Source: Kitagawia praeruptora (taxonomy: Eukaryota > Streptophyta > Magnoliopsida > Apiales > Apiaceae). From it: a stretch of 64,000 bases of DNA. Below are positions 11,177-22,331 of the stretch, one piece after another. The first letter of the stretch is position 1. Each line of letters opens with the position of its first letter. Below the pieces are notes generated by a model. The model was given only the letters and a program-made list of their open reading frames with translations. It searched no databases and was not told the DNA's origin. Made by a program: the position numbers and the translations under genes. The stretch spans positions 15,172,501-15,236,500 of the forward strand of contig CM075348.1 in NCBI GenBank assembly GCA_037693485.1, in the 5' to 3' direction.

Positions 11177-12479
11177 CTGCAAAGAACTGATGTCAAAATC
11201 ACCCAAAGAAGGATCTATAGGAGGTAACCCAGTTTTCCTGATCCCACCCTACACATTCAATTGATTATGAAAGAAAGAAAACCAAAAAAATATTGATATG
11301 CCCAAAAATGTGTACCTCATACTCAGAGTCTAGCATTCTTCTGTCTACCGGCATGTCATCAAACTGCGTAGCTTCGCCGTGTCTAAACGGTGAAGGATTA
11401 TAATCAGAGTGCATAGTTGTGGTTGAATCTGCAATTGAATCAGGTAATTCTTCATGATCATCTTGACCAAAGTTATTTTGTGAATTAATTTGGCTTGCAG
11501 GAATTGGATTGTTTGCTAAAAGGATATTTTTGTAAGTTCTTGAAGCATCTTCTTTGACTTTTGGGGGTTTGGACAAATAACCATGATCTTGATCCATGAG
11601 AGAAACATCATTTTGAACAAACACATTTGGTGCTAATTTCTGGAAGAAGGACCAGTGTTCAGGCTCATGGTTTGCCATATTCACACTCAGAGCCCCATCT
11701 ATCTACAAGGGACCAGTACCAGAAGAATCCTCAGAAAGCACTTTTAGATCTGTCAGCCCAAGGATAGTCTGGTAGACTTAAAGGGGGATCCTCGTGGTGG
11801 TCAACAATTGCATTTTCACTAACCAGAGAATCGCTTATGTAGTTATGTTCTCTTTGGTGGAGTTGGGTTCATAGCCAGTCTTAAGGACTTCATCTTCAAT
11901 TAAAGCATTGCTTTCATTAACATGCTCTTGTGCTGCATCCTTCAAACTTTTAGATTTTGCAAGGGCATTATCAGTGATTCTAGGATCAGTAAGCTTTGTT
12001 CTTGAAAGGGAATGGTCAGTATAGGAATCCAAATTTTTACCCTGTGAATTTTTAACAAACTCCGTCTTGGAATCCTTACCAAGATCCGAATTTGATTGAG
12101 TAACAAGAATCTGAGAACCAAGGGAGTCGTCTGACTTAGTTAACCTGTTTAGAGACTCAGGTTGCTCTCGGGGATATCGTTCAGAACGAAAGTGACTCTG
12201 TACAGAAGGCTCCAAATAGCTTAAATCAATAAAATTAGAATCTGAGTTCGCTTGTTCAGGAGCAACTGCGATACTAGGTGTGTACAATTCTTTATCGTTT
12301 GACTGTTGTACTTCTGCGGAATCACTTGTGTCATGAAAAGAAGCGGGCTGCACGGGTTTTAAGTGCATTCTCTTGCTTTGTGAAGAATTTTCATATTTGT
12401 AGTCTTGTGGACTTGGATAATCACCTTTCACTTCTGCTCCTCTTCCTCGTATTTGTGGACTTGGATAATCACCTTTCAC
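11177..12479 (-). pseudogene. Fragment of a Raf-like PB1-kinase gene (MAPKKK), linker region
   Basis: Three minus-strand exon-like pieces resemble the linker before the kinase domain of plant PB1-containing Raf-like kinases. From 12479 to 11835 the frame is open (KGDYPSPQ, LGSQILVTQS, DNALAKSKSLKDAA). From 11834 to about 11685 there are similar words, such as EDPPLSLPDYPWADRS, in shifted frames with a stop. From 11684 to 11316 the frame shows HEPEHWSFFQKLA, DVSLMDQDH and TTTMHSDYNPSPF, ending DSEYE at a GT donor. The exon 11177-11248 encodes KTGLPPIDPSLGDFDISSLQ between good splice sites. The PB1 and kinase domains are absent; kinase exons would lie left of the copia element. Frameshifts argue for a pseudogene. 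Confidence 0.8.
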
Positions 12480-12487
12480 TTGTAAAT

Positions 12488-12960
12488 ATTACAGAGACAG
12501 CCGACATATATGCATTTGGAGCACCACTCAATTTCTGATAACATTTGTCCTCTGCCTTCTTTGGAAGCGATCAATCTTTCAACAAATATACATCAACAGC
12601 TGGACCCCACCCATCCTCACTCTCATCAACATGGTAACTTGCCTAGTGAAGTGCAAGCAATGGGTCAGGCTGCGTTCCTGTGTCTACGACAAGATCCAGA
12701 ATCAAGACCTCCAATGTCAAAGGTTCTGTACATATCTAGTACTTCAAGGGCATATTATTCAGGAAGAGATTCATCTTTAACTTTTGTTTCTTTTGTGTTT
12801 CCTCAGAGTGCTAGAAGGCGGAGAAGGACTTATGCCTGTGGGGTTGGACTTGTGGTCAGTTGATATTAGAAGTGCACACATGAGTAGTCTAATATCAAAC
12901 ACGCAACCTGAATCAAGAACGCCACATTCTCGGCAGCTTTCTCGCTGATATTTATGTGGA
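12488..12960 (+). pseudogene. Receptor-like kinase C-terminal fragment
   Basis: Plus-strand words from the end of a Ser/Thr kinase. TETADIYAFG matches subdomain IX, and 105 bases later in another frame AAFLCLRQDPESRPPMSKV matches subdomain XI. An Arg/Ser-rich tail QPESRTPHSRQLSR ends at about 12948. The frame change and the missing catalytic core make this a broken remnant. Its orientation is opposite to the neighbouring Raf-like fragment, so two separate genes were joined here. Confidence 0.65.
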
Positions 12961-13059
12961 ACCTTAAGTTGAAAAGTAAATTATTCAAATAAATGTTGTC
13001 ATGAAGTCATAAATGTATAGTATAAATCTTACAAGGTTCGTTTTTGTGCCTCTAGACTC

Positions 13060-13990
13060 ATTTAGCTTTTCCTGTTCTTCATTTACACATTGTGATAGAT
13101 TAATGTGCTTCCACGACATTGCCCACCTCGAGTTGATACCTCCTGTTTTTCTGCAAGGCCTGAACTCATGAAAGTGCCTCATGCATATCTACTGCTTCAG
13201 CTTCAAATACTGTCACCCCCTGGGAATCTCATCGTTTTGCCTCTCAAAAACTGACCAATATGATCACGTAAAATCATTCCAATGGAGTAAGAGCCTGAAC
13301 CTGGGAAAACCGATGCATCAATATAGAGTTTAAGTTGACCCTCCTCTGGACATTGCCACTTGATATTGTGCCCAGTTCGACCATTGCTACCAGTCTTTTG
13401 AGTCGAGCCTTTAACTTTCTTTACTGCCACTTTCTAGTCCATTATATGTTTCACACTCGATTCAATTGCTAGTGCTGGAGTCACTAGTTTTTCCTCCCAA
13501 ACCTTCTTGTTCTGGACAAACTAAATCCCCCAAAGCATGGTTGCTATTGTCATGTGATTCTTTTTCCAGCTTGGCAAGTAATCAGTCTTCCATCATCATG
13601 TCAAAGTTCATACCAATCTTTTGCTAACATTGAGTTGCAAAATTGCAGTAAAAAAATACATGTAGCATATGTTCTACATCCAGGTGTCACATAGGGCAAA
13701 TTACAAAATCTCCATAGAAAGACATTTTACTTTTACGCTACATTTACTTTTACGCATGTAACATATGCTACATATGTAGCATATGTTAATTTGTTTAGTA
13801 TTATGACGAAAGTAATGACTAACCTTCTCAGTTCTGGTGTTATTCAAGTGTTGATCATCAACACAAAAAAATTGTTTTCCCCGCAACCATGGATCCTATG
13901 TGCATTCATCAACTCCCCATCACCTAATATCCATCGAAATCCTTTGCTTAAAACCATATATATCTCCCCGACTTACAGTAAGACATTCAA
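13060..13990 (-). pseudogene. LINE ORF2 3' remnant (linker, zf-RVT, RNase H)
   Basis: Minus-strand pieces in order of a plant LINE ORF2 C-terminus. First is a linker with FRWILGDGELMNA and RGKQFFCVDDQHLNN. Next are zinc-finger-like words around 13690-13620 (PYVTPGCRTYATCIFLLQF). Last is an RNase H domain at 13430-13203 with KWQCPEEGQLKLYIDASV and GMILRDHIGQFLRG. More RNase H words, FEAEAVDMHEALS, appear in another frame near 13210-13150. Several frameshifts and stops make it dead. The deleted copia element inserted immediately upstream of it at 14002. Confidence 0.8.
13760..13787. repeat. Perfect 28-bp palindrome
   Basis: Two 14-base arms starting AACATATGCTACAT with no spacer. A related GTAGCATATGTTCTACAT occurs 90 bases to the left, so it may be a local inverted duplication inside the LINE remnant. 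Confidence 0.85.
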
Positions 13991-13996
13991 ATTGTA

Positions 13997-14001
13997 ATAA
14001 C
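13997..14001. repeat. Target-site duplication ATAAC, left copy
   Basis: ATAAC flanks the deleted copia element on both sides (13997-14001 and 16866-16870). Confidence 0.95.
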
Positions 14002-14370
14002 TGTTGGATATTTGTCTTGTTTTCTAGTTTTATTAGACTATTATCTGTAGTGACAACTGTTGGGACAGCTGCCATATAGATATTTGTATTATCTAATAGA
14101 AAGTATTGATAGCTACTGTTCATAGCAGTAGATATTTTGACAAACTGAGAGATAAGTATAGTACTCTACATCTCAGTTTTGTATCATCTTTGTATCTCTC
14201 TTTTGCTCTCTGAATATAGAAGAAAACACTTGCCTTGTGGATGTAGATCGGCTTGATCGAACCACATTAAAATCTGTGTTATTTGTGTGATTCTTCTTTG
14301 TTATATTTGCTACTGTTCTTTAGTGTCTCTACAGATTATTTCACTCTATTTTCTGCCCAGAATCCTAACA
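14002..14370 (+). repeat. 5' LTR of deleted copia element
   Basis: 369 bp, TGTTGG...CTAACA. It is equal in length to the 3' LTR at 16497-16865. Confidence 0.95.
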
Positions 14371-14373
14371 AAT

Positions 14374-14385
14374 TGGTATCAGAGA
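14374..14385 (+). other. Primer-binding site, tRNA-Met type
   Basis: TGGTATCAGAGA three bases after the LTR, matching the usual copia tRNA-Met primer site. Confidence 0.85.
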
Positions 14386-14585
14386 TACTGCTAGGATTTC
14401 TTGGTGCTGGACTTCTGCTGTGCTGCTGCTGTGATTTATCTGTTGTGTTGTTGCGATCTGCTGTGTTGCTGGTGCTGCTGCGATTTGCCGCTTGATCTGG
14501 ACAGAGCTCTTGTTAAGATTTTCTGCTCTTGATAGGATTTTCTGGAACTGTTTTTCTGCTGCTGCTGTGATCGAAGACTTTCCTG

Positions 14586-15380
14586 ATGACTTCAGTGAAA
14601 TTTTCGGTGACTTCGTTTGATGGGAAAAACAATTTTGCCTTGTGGCAAATCAAGATGAAAGCTTTACTGCGTCGTGAAGGTAACGTTAAAGCTTTGGAAG
14701 AAACCTATCCGGATGATATGACAACTGCTGAGCAAGAAGAGATGGATGAGAAAGCACATAGTGCGATACAATTGTCTTTGCACGATGATGTTTTAAGAGA
14801 AGTTTCTGAAGAGGAAACTACTGTTGGACTTTGGAAGAAATTGGAAACCCTCTACATGACTAAGTCGCTTACAACCAAGTTGTATTTGAAGAAACGACTT
14901 TACACATTGAGAATGAAGGAAGGTACGTGTTTACAAGATCATATTAATGAGTTTAATCAAATTGTTATGGATATTAAAAATATTGGGATTAAACTTGAAG
15001 AAGAGGATCAAGCTCTCTTGTTGATTTGTTCATTGCCAACTTCATATGAAAACTTGTGTAATTCGATGCTTTACGGTAGAGACACCATAAAGCTAGAGGA
15101 TGTTAAGGCTACACTAAACTCTGCAGAATTGAAGAACAAACTACAGAGTTCTAGTTCCGATATTCGATCTGCTGATGGCTTAACTGTGAGAGGTAGATTC
15201 AAGTCCAGAGATGGAAGTATAGGTACTTCTAGAGGTGGTAATGTTGAGTGCTACTATTGTCATAAAATGGGACACTACAAGGCTGATTGTTATGCTCTTA
15301 AGAAGAGAGAACAACAGAAAAACCAGAGCTCAGATTCAGCAAATGTGGTGCTTCCCAGTGATGATGAAAATGTTCTTTGA
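14586..15380 (+). CDS. copia gag, 264 aa, intact
   Basis: Nucleocapsid/capsid protein of the deleted copia element. It begins MTSVKFSVTSFDGKNNFALW, the typical UBN2-type gag start. LSLHDDVLREV, LETLYMTKSLTTKLYLKKRL and LPTSYENLCNSML follow, as in Tnt1-like gags. A CCHC knuckle CYYCHKMGHYKADC lies near residue 220. It ends at TGA 15378-15380 with acidic residues. A protease-like frame continues +1 (15235-15645) with WIIDTGVSGG, so pol may once have been fused and a frameshift separates them now. This is the only full-length retroelement ORF in the window without an internal stop. Confidence 0.88.
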   Translation: MTSVKFSVTSFDGKNNFALWQIKMKALLRREGNVKALEETYPDDMTTAEQEEMDEKAHSAIQLSLHDDVLREVSEEETTVGLWKKLETLYMTKSLTTKLYLKKRLYTLRMKEGTCLQDHINEFNQIVMDIKNIGIKLEEEDQALLLICSLPTSYENLCNSMLYGRDTIKLEDVKATLNSAELKNKLQSSSSDIRSADGLTVRGRFKSRDGSIGTSRGGNVECYYCHKMGHYKADCYALKKREQQKNQSSDSANVVLPSDDENVL

Positions 15381-15381
15381 T

Positions 15382-15645
15382 GAAACTGTTCTTACTGCAT
15401 GGATTGCCAATGTTCATTTAGTTAATGACTGGATTATTGACACCGGTGTGTCCGGTGGATCAATTTTGATGGGCAATGATGCAGTTAGTCATACAATTGG
15501 CATTGGTACAATTAGTATCAAGTGTCACGATGGAGTAGTGAGAATTTTGGGGCATGTGCGTCATGTTCCTGATTTGAGAATGATAATTTCTCTTGGCTCA
15601 CTAGCTTCTCCAGGTTGTAAATTTTCTGGTGAAGGAGACTCTTAA
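15382..15645 (+). pseudogene. copia protease remnant
   Basis: Frame shifted relative to gag. DWIIDTGVSGG carries the DTG active site but lacks the usual HM. GIGTISIKCHDG and RHVPDLRMIISLGSL then mark the end of protease and the start of the pre-integrase region. It ends at TAA 15643-15645, and only scraps of the pre-integrase region follow to about 15900. Confidence 0.75.
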
Positions 15646-16109
15646 GATAACCAAGGGTTCTCTAATTGTGATGAAAAGAAGTTTACACAATTGGCATCTC
15701 GCTTCTGTAGCCATTGATTGTAAGACTCCAAATGGAATATGGTCAGAGAATGTTATTTCAGGTGGAGATTATGAAGTTTCCAAGCAGCCCTATTCTAAGA
15801 GGAGACAAACTAGTTAACCTCAAAAGTTTGGTTACTCCGATTTGGTGGCACATGCACTTAATGCAGCCGAGGCTGTTTCATGTGATGTTGGGCTAGTTTT
15901 ATGGCAAAAATCAGACTTGGGAATTGGTTCAAGGTAAAAGAGCCATTGTTTGAAATTGAGTTTTATAAGTTAAAAAGTAGAGTATATCTCTTTTCGACTT
16001 TTAAATAAATCTTCAAGGCATTGATATACGAGGTTTGACAAATTTGAAACATTTATGCTTTGTCATAGTTACCTCCGTAGTACATATGAGTTGTATGTAC
16101 TTTAGAGAG

Positions 16110-16275
16110 CTTGAAGGTTGTTGTTTTTTGTATTTGTTGCTTCATTTTGATGATATGCTCATAGCTGAAATGAACATATGTTAGATTGAGGTTTTGAAGA
16201 AGCGACTTAGTGATGAATTTGAAATGATAGATCTTGTTATAGAAATGAAGATCTTGGGCATGGAAATGGTGTCTA
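16110..16275 (+). pseudogene. copia reverse transcriptase remnant
   Basis: HFDDMLIAEMN is a degraded copia YVDDML catalytic motif. EVLKKRLSDEFEMIDL and MKILGMEM follow, and a stop interrupts. The integrase core and most of the RT are deleted. Confidence 0.75.
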
Positions 16276-16496
16276 TTGTTGATTTTGATTGGTGTCTACT
16301 GTGGATTCAGTAGCTGTCCCGAGGAGGGGATTGAAAGGCAAGAAGGCTATTTTTCTATATCTTGTTTGATATGAAGATGGCATTTTATTGCATGTCTTTT
16401 GTTTCTTGCACAGAGTTAGCTCATGCAAGCTTAGGGACATGTTACAAAATGTTTTGCTTCTTGGTGGTTTGTAGAAATCAAGCCAAGGTGGAGATT

Positions 16497-16865
16497 TGTT
16501 GGATATTTGTCTTGTTTTCTAGTTTTATTAGACTATTATCTGTAGTGACAACTGTTGGGACAGCTGCCATATAGATATTTGTATTATCTAATAGAAAGTA
16601 TTGATAGCTACTGTTCATAGCAGTAGATAATTTGACAAACTGAGAGATAAGTATAGTACTCTGCATCTCAGTTTTGTATCATCTTTGTATCTCTCTTTTG
16701 CTCTCTGAATATAGAAGAAAACACTTGCCTTGTGGATGTAGATCGGCTTGATCGAACCACGTTAAAATCTGTGTTATTTGTGTGATTCTTCTTTGCTATA
16801 TTTGCTACTGTTCTTTAGTATCTCTACAGATTATTTCACTCTATTTTCTGCCCAGAATCCTAACA
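16497..16865 (+). repeat. 3' LTR of deleted copia element
   Basis: 369 bp, preceded by the purine-rich GGTGGAGATT and followed by ATAAC at 16866-16870. Confidence 0.95.
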
Positions 16866-17099
16866 ATAACGAGTTTTGCTTTATATTGTTATATGAGCAC
16901 AGATCTTCTGTTCAAGAGATATGTATACAACGTTCCAGATACTCGAAACAAACCACCATCATGCATCTGGAGTAGTCATATCAATGTATACACAAAAGCC
17001 AAGTAATCAACAATTAGTTATCCGAAACAAGAAAATTCTATTCAAATGTCAATAAGTAACAAACCACAAAATTATATTTAAAGTGTCAAGTAACCAAGT

Positions 17100-17671
17100 C
17101 ACTTCACAAGACATATATTATTGGTTTAGCGTTACAATGCGAATAAACAAAGAAACTGTTTACAAATACAAACAACGATTTCTATAACAGTCAAGAGTGT
17201 GGTAAAAGAGGGAATTTCAGTTTTCTTAGATTTCCTGATGAATTAAACCAAAATCATGATTATTATATAATCAATATGTCAGCCACATGGTAATTTGAAG
17301 GGAAATATGAGTAAAATAATTCAAGTCTATTGAGTTAGACACTGCAAAACAATATTTAAAAAGGAAAAACACATCAAGAAATAATTCAGGCTAATAAATT
17401 GACCCTAACCTTTCCAATGAAAAGAACTAGTAAGACAAATCATATTCAGAAATCAAAACCCCTATCTATGAGAATGAGTTGAAACTAACAAGAAAACAAA
17501 GCATGCATTTTACCATTTGCAAACAGTGTTACAAAAGGTAAACAAATGTCACATACATGATGAAGCCCTCAACAATTTAGAGTCTGACATAAATGAATTT
17601 ACTCTTTTTCACTTTCTTTCTACTCCTATTCCAAGGAAACACAACATACAAAATACACTAGTACTAAACAT
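17100..17671. repeat. Direct duplication, copy 1
   Basis: Shares nearly all of its sequence with 18310-18897 and runs from CACTTCACAAG to GTACTAAACAT. Copy 2 carries an extra ~22 bp near 18596; copy 1 has three extra bases near 17560. It lies downstream of, and overlaps the stop of, the minus-strand exon at 17664-18073, so it may be that gene's 3' end. Confidence 0.95.
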
Positions 17672-18073
17672 GCAGCTTCCTAGCTTCTTCCAACTTTCCC
17701 TCAAGCAATTCAATCTTCTTTTCCACATCCACATCATGGGAATCGCCAATTGTTTTCTTGAATTCCTCAAGTTGAGCTTTTAAAGTCACGTTCTCCGCTC
17801 TCAAACCTGCACAAACTGCCATGGAACCTCCAACTTCATCTGCCCTCCGATTATCAAAATCGAAGCATAGTGACTCCAATTTGGCTCTCCTAGTCGAAAC
17901 TTCACCGGGACCAATAAGATTAATCAAATGCGCTTTGGTCGAGTAGTAGTCTCCCAAACGCTTAAAGTAGTCCTTAGTTATTGGGCCACCTTCGCTTGGA
18001 ACGACATACCTAAGTACACATGTGCCGGCCTCGCATTTGCCTTTGTTATCTGTATGGTACATACATCTGACCC
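17664..18073 (-). CDS. Unrecognised terminal exon with coiled-coil end
   Basis: Open minus-strand frame ending at TAG 17664-17666, preceded by a good acceptor (TTTTTTGTTAG) at about 18074. It encodes about 135 aa starting VRCMYHTDNKGKCEAG, with Cys residues near the start, then ITKDYFKRLGDYYSTKAHLI, and a charged heptad-like end (LKAQLEEFKKTI, EKKIELLEGKLEEARKL). I do not recognise the family. Upstream exons were not found; the direct duplicate at 18310-18897 occupies the place of the upstream intron. It may be a gene fragment. A longer frame beginning at 18140 reads through the likely intron and gives a false hydrophobic N-terminus. Confidence 0.45.
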
Positions 18074-18309
18074 TAACAAAAAAACAATATAACAATATTA
18101 CAATAGTACTAACTACTAAAGAGCTGCACAGCTTTGTCAATCAAAGAGAATAGCACATTATTTGGGCTATAAATTGCTAATCCGATCATCTCCCTCTAAC
18201 CATGATCTTGCAACGGTAATTACAAATAATCATAGAAACATTTTCTGGTTCAATTCGCATATTATTTGTTTTTGACTATGGTAGAATCTATAAAGTCCAT
18301 ATGACAAAC

Positions 18310-18897
18310 CACTTCACAAGACGTATATTATTGGTTTAGCGTTACAATGTGAATAAACAAAGAAACTGTTTACAGATACAAACAACGATTTCTATAACAG
18401 TCAAGAGTGTGGTAAAAGAGGGAATTTCAGTTTTCTTAGAATTCCTGATGAATTAAACCAAAATCATGATTATTATATAATCAATATGTCAGCCACATGG
18501 TAATTTGAAGGGAAATATGAGTAAAAAAATTCAAGTCTATTGAGTTAGACACTGCAAAACAATATTTAAAAAGGAAAAACACATCAAGAAATAATTAGTA
18601 GAAGAGAAAACTATTCATGCTAATAAATTGACCCTAACCTTTCCAATGAAAAGAACTAGTAAGACAAATCATATTCAGAAATCAAAACCCCTATCTATGA
18701 GAATGAGTTGAAACTAACAAGAAAACAAAGCATGCATTTTACCATTTGCAAACAATGTTACAAAAGGTAAACAGATGTCACATACATGAAGCCCTCAACA
18801 ATTTAGAGTCCGACATAAATGGATTTACTCTTTTTCACTTTCTTTCTACTCATATTCCAAGGAAACACAGCATACAAAATACACCAGTACTAAACAT
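18310..18897. repeat. Direct duplication, copy 2
   Basis: Second copy of 17100-17671, same orientation, with start-to-start spacing of 1210 bases. The sequences diverge sharply right after CTAAACAT, which marks the breakpoint. Confidence 0.95.
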
Positions 18898-19154
18898 TCT
18901 CATTTGCAAAAGGTTATTTGATCGGGTAATTCAACGGTTAACTAGTACTTTGACCGGAATAATATAATATAAGGATTCAATCTTAAATTATATAAATATT
19001 TTCAATATTGAGACCACTTCCCCACACTTGAATGGTTTATTCCCCTCAGTGAATAATATAATATATAAAAAACGAAAATTATTCTAATTCTAATTATATC
19101 ATAGTAATATATTAGTTTATAATAATAATTAAATCTAAGTGCACAGTTTATATA

Positions 19155-19262
19155 TTAGTGATTGAGAAAATGAACACATTGCAATGGTTGGTGGAGTGTG
19201 TATGTTGTTGAACTAGCAGGGAGAAGGTCGGGGGTTCAAACCCCATCTACCTCTTTTATTTA
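19155..19262 (+). repeat. Possible SINE-like segment with pol III B-box
   Basis: GGTTCAAACCCC at about 19231-19242 resembles a tRNA-type B box. GCAATGGTTGGTGGAGT about 50 bases upstream could be a degenerate A box. No tRNA cloverleaf or poly-A boundary could be confirmed. Confidence 0.35.
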
Positions 19263-19666
19263 AGTAATAGGCAAATACATTGCATACAACGAATCTATTG
19301 CAACAGTACATGTTCTACTGCAATAGTACCTTCACAGGAGTAGAAAGCATTGCGGACGCCCATCTATGGCGTAGTGAAATACCCTTTTTACAAAATATAT
19401 GTAGTTCAGAAAAAGCAAATCGGACCTAAGCGGTGGGTTGACCTGCGCTTAAGCGGTTAAGCGGACGCTTAAGCGGTTTTAAAAGCGGATCATTAATCGG
19501 ATTATATATATATAATATTAGTTTTTTTTAAAAAAAAAGATAAGATTCACATATGATATAACATATTATGATAAAAGTTAAAACCAATAATTTCCACATC
19601 CACAAGGTCATAGTTAGTCATAATGAATTTATAAAATACAAATGTAACATTTTGAAATATAAATTA

Positions 19667-19671
19667 CAAAT
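19667..19671. repeat. Target-site duplication CAAAT, left copy
   Basis: CAAAT precedes TGATAGAA and recurs at 26293-26297 after ...GACACATCA. Confidence 0.9.
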
Positions 19672-21016
19672 TGATAGAATATATTTTTATATATATTTTA
19701 GATGATTTTATTCTCATATTTATTGTGTTTTGCATTGATTTGGATTTTTATTTAATAGATTTGATTGTTTTATTGTAGGAAATAAAGAATTCATGACTTG
19801 GAAGGATTTGGAGCAAAAAGATCTAATTTGGAGATAAAATAGATGAAAATTCGGAATTATTGGATTAGATGGGCTGCTTGCACTGTTTGGGCCATATCTT
19901 GAGTTCCAGAAGTCAGAATTTGACGATCTTACTGTCCACGCGAAGCTTGTATTTATTATATTTAATTCAGAGGTGGTCCAGTAAGCAAAATCCAGTTGGA
20001 AGAGCCCAGAAACAGAGGAGAAAAATAAGTTACGAATTTTACAAGAAAATCCAGCAGTTTCCAGAAATTCAATTTGAAGTGGGAAACTTCTATAAATCCA
20101 ATCCTAATCAACATGGAAACTTGCCATCTTCTATTCCAACTCTAAGAAGACAATTGCTTGGAGGCTAAATCAAGAGGCTATATAAACACATCTTGGGGAC
20201 ACATTATAGAGGATGTAATATTAGATCAGATAATATAGTTTAGAGTAGATTAGTATTATTATTAATTGGAGATGTAGAGAAACACCATGACTCTTCTTTT
20301 GTGTGACAACATTGAAGTTTGAAGGTTTTGTTCTCTTAATCTTTTCTTTGTTCTTATTAGTTTAATTATGTTTTCTTGTTTTACTAGTTGTTTTACTTGT
20401 TTAATTATTAGCGAGTAGTTATTTCTAGGGCTTAAAGGGAAGCCATGTTTGCACTAATATTGGCATGATTTTCATAGTGGTTTGATTGGTTATGGTTAAT
20501 TCTGATTGATATGTTTTAATCATTAATTTGTGTAATCGGCCGATATCATGGATTAATTATATGCAAATAGGGGTATGGATCGAGAGATTTACTTACTAGA
20601 GGCACACATACGATTAGCAGAATTGAATTTTAGTGCGGAAGCATCATTGGATTTCTGAGAGCGTTAATTCTTGGAAGAGATTAACTTGGCTCTAATTACC
20701 TGATTGATTGAATTACTAAAAGTGGTTAATTGTGTTGAATGTTTCGAGAGTGTTAATGCTTGAGAGAGATTAACATACTCTAGTTATAGGATCACATTGA
20801 TTGCTTTAGCTTAAGTGTAAGCGTAGTGGACCTGATTGCCCTAGGTTTTAAATAATTTGTTTATCATCTGTTTAGTTAGTGCTAATTTAGTTTAATTAGT
20901 TAATTAATAATTTCACATATTCGTCTGACCCTTGAAACAATTAGCGATAACTGAAAAGGAATTAGTAGAACCTGTCTCCTTGTGGATTCGACCCGCTTGC
21001 CATTTTTACTACGTTT
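19672..21016 (+). repeat. 5' LTR, 3' end deleted
   Basis: Matches 24921-26250 with scattered differences. It lacks the terminal segment GTACTAGCAATAGACACC and onward that is seen in the 3' LTR. TATA-like CTATATAAACAC is at about 20178. Confidence 0.88.
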
Positions 21017-21047
21017 CTTGGCTTTGTTGAGTGTCTACAGGTTTGCA

Positions 21048-22331
21048 ATGGGTGAAGTTGATACTTTTGCACTACTCTCTTCCATGTTGGAGGCACGCAC
21101 TCAAGAAATTGCCTCATTCAACTATACAGAGCCCACTATGCGTCCAATGAGTATCAATGAGATGTCACAAGTGGCCCCTAAAACTTACAACTTCTGTCAA
21201 ATTTGCGGTGTGCAGGGTCACTTTGGTTTTGAATGCTCTTACAATGTCTATAATTCTCAGAGTGCTCAGTTGGGACAAATGAATTCTTTTGAAGAAGGAT
21301 ATGGGTACAATCAGTATTCAAACACTTTTGATCAAGAATGCGTGAATCAACCAGATTTCTACTACCAGGACAATGGTGCTCAAAATTTTTCATATCATAA
21401 TCAGCAACAGTTTGAGCAACAATATTATCAGTCATATGAGTAGCCGCCACAACAAGAATATCAATATCCTCCTCTACAAGAAGATCTACATGTTTCTCAA
21501 CCCAGCGTAGATGTGCAAGCTGATCAGACAAATGAGATGTGGGATATCCTGAATAAACTGCTAAAGAGTTTTGAAGAATTAGAAACTCAAAGTTTGGCGA
21601 TTGAATCTCAAATTGCACAGTTGGCTAACTCTTCTACTACAGGGCAGCTCGACTATTTACCATCATCATCTATCCGATCCGAAGAGGACCTGATTGCTAT
21701 CAATCTCACAAGCGATCAGGAATATGATAGTTTCTCCATGTATGTTGCTGATGAGGCTATTGATAAAGAGAAGGAGCATGCCACCGATGATGAGATCAAT
21801 GATGTTGCTGTTATCGAGAACAATGTGACTGATGATGAGGCTACAAAGGAAAGCAATACAGAGATGGTTGTTGTTTCTCTTCCACAACCTGTGCCTAAGC
21901 TACCATGTATTGATAAATTTGCTCTCGATCTAGCTTCTACTTACAAGGCTTCTTTGCTCAAGAACATTTATTTCAAGGTTGATGTGATAACAAATATTGT
22001 CCAAGATGATATTTCTCAAATTTTGGTTGATGATCCATACAAAGTGGCTCATACGTTTCAAGCTCAAGAAGAGGGAGAAGATGGAAGTGTCTTATTAGCC
22101 AATGATGTGATAAGCCAAGATGTCCGAATGACTCCAGTGAAAGTGAGGAGTGAAGAAAAGCCACCACCAGAACCTCCACCTTATGTCAAGGGAGTTCAAT
22201 ATTTTCGTGGTGTCGAATTTTATCGCTGTTTTATCACAAAGTTTTCCAAAACTGCACAAGCACTCTCTCTATTGCTTATTAATGACATATTTCATTTTAC
22301 TGATGCTTGTTTGGAGATTTCTGCGGGATAA
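21048..22331 (+). pseudogene. gag-like ORF with one internal TAG
   Basis: Starts at ATG 21048 (MGEVDTFALL), because upstream codons belong to LTR sequence. It is interrupted by TAG at 21441-21443 and continues in the same frame to TAA 22329-22331. A proper CCHC knuckle CQICGVQGHFGFEC lies near residue 53. A Tyr/Gln/Asn-rich stretch follows, then a coiled-coil-like segment (WDILNKLLKSFEELETQSL), an acidic region, and PPPEPPPYVKGVQYFRGVEF near the end. The layout matches the ORF at 5482-6882. No capsid or pol domains are visible. Confidence 0.75.

Larger units (their letters stand above)
14002..16865 (+). mobile_element. Internally deleted Ty1/copia element (Tork/Tnt1-like)
   Basis: 2864 bp with LTRs of 369 bp each (14002-14370 and 16497-16865), TGTTGG...TAACA ends and ATAAC duplications. 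About five LTR differences were seen by eye. The primer site TGGTATCAGAGA is at 14374. Gag is intact, while protease, integrase and RT are reduced to scraps. The gag and purine-tract context (CCAAGGTGGAGATT) resemble the Tnt1/Tork lineage. It needs enzymes from a complete relative. Confidence 0.95.

Noticed and set aside
18074..18140. Hydrophobic N-terminus (SSLVVSTIVILLYCFF) as a signal peptide of the exon at 17664-18073
   Set aside because: A TTTTTTGTTAG acceptor at 18074 shows this part is intron read as protein.
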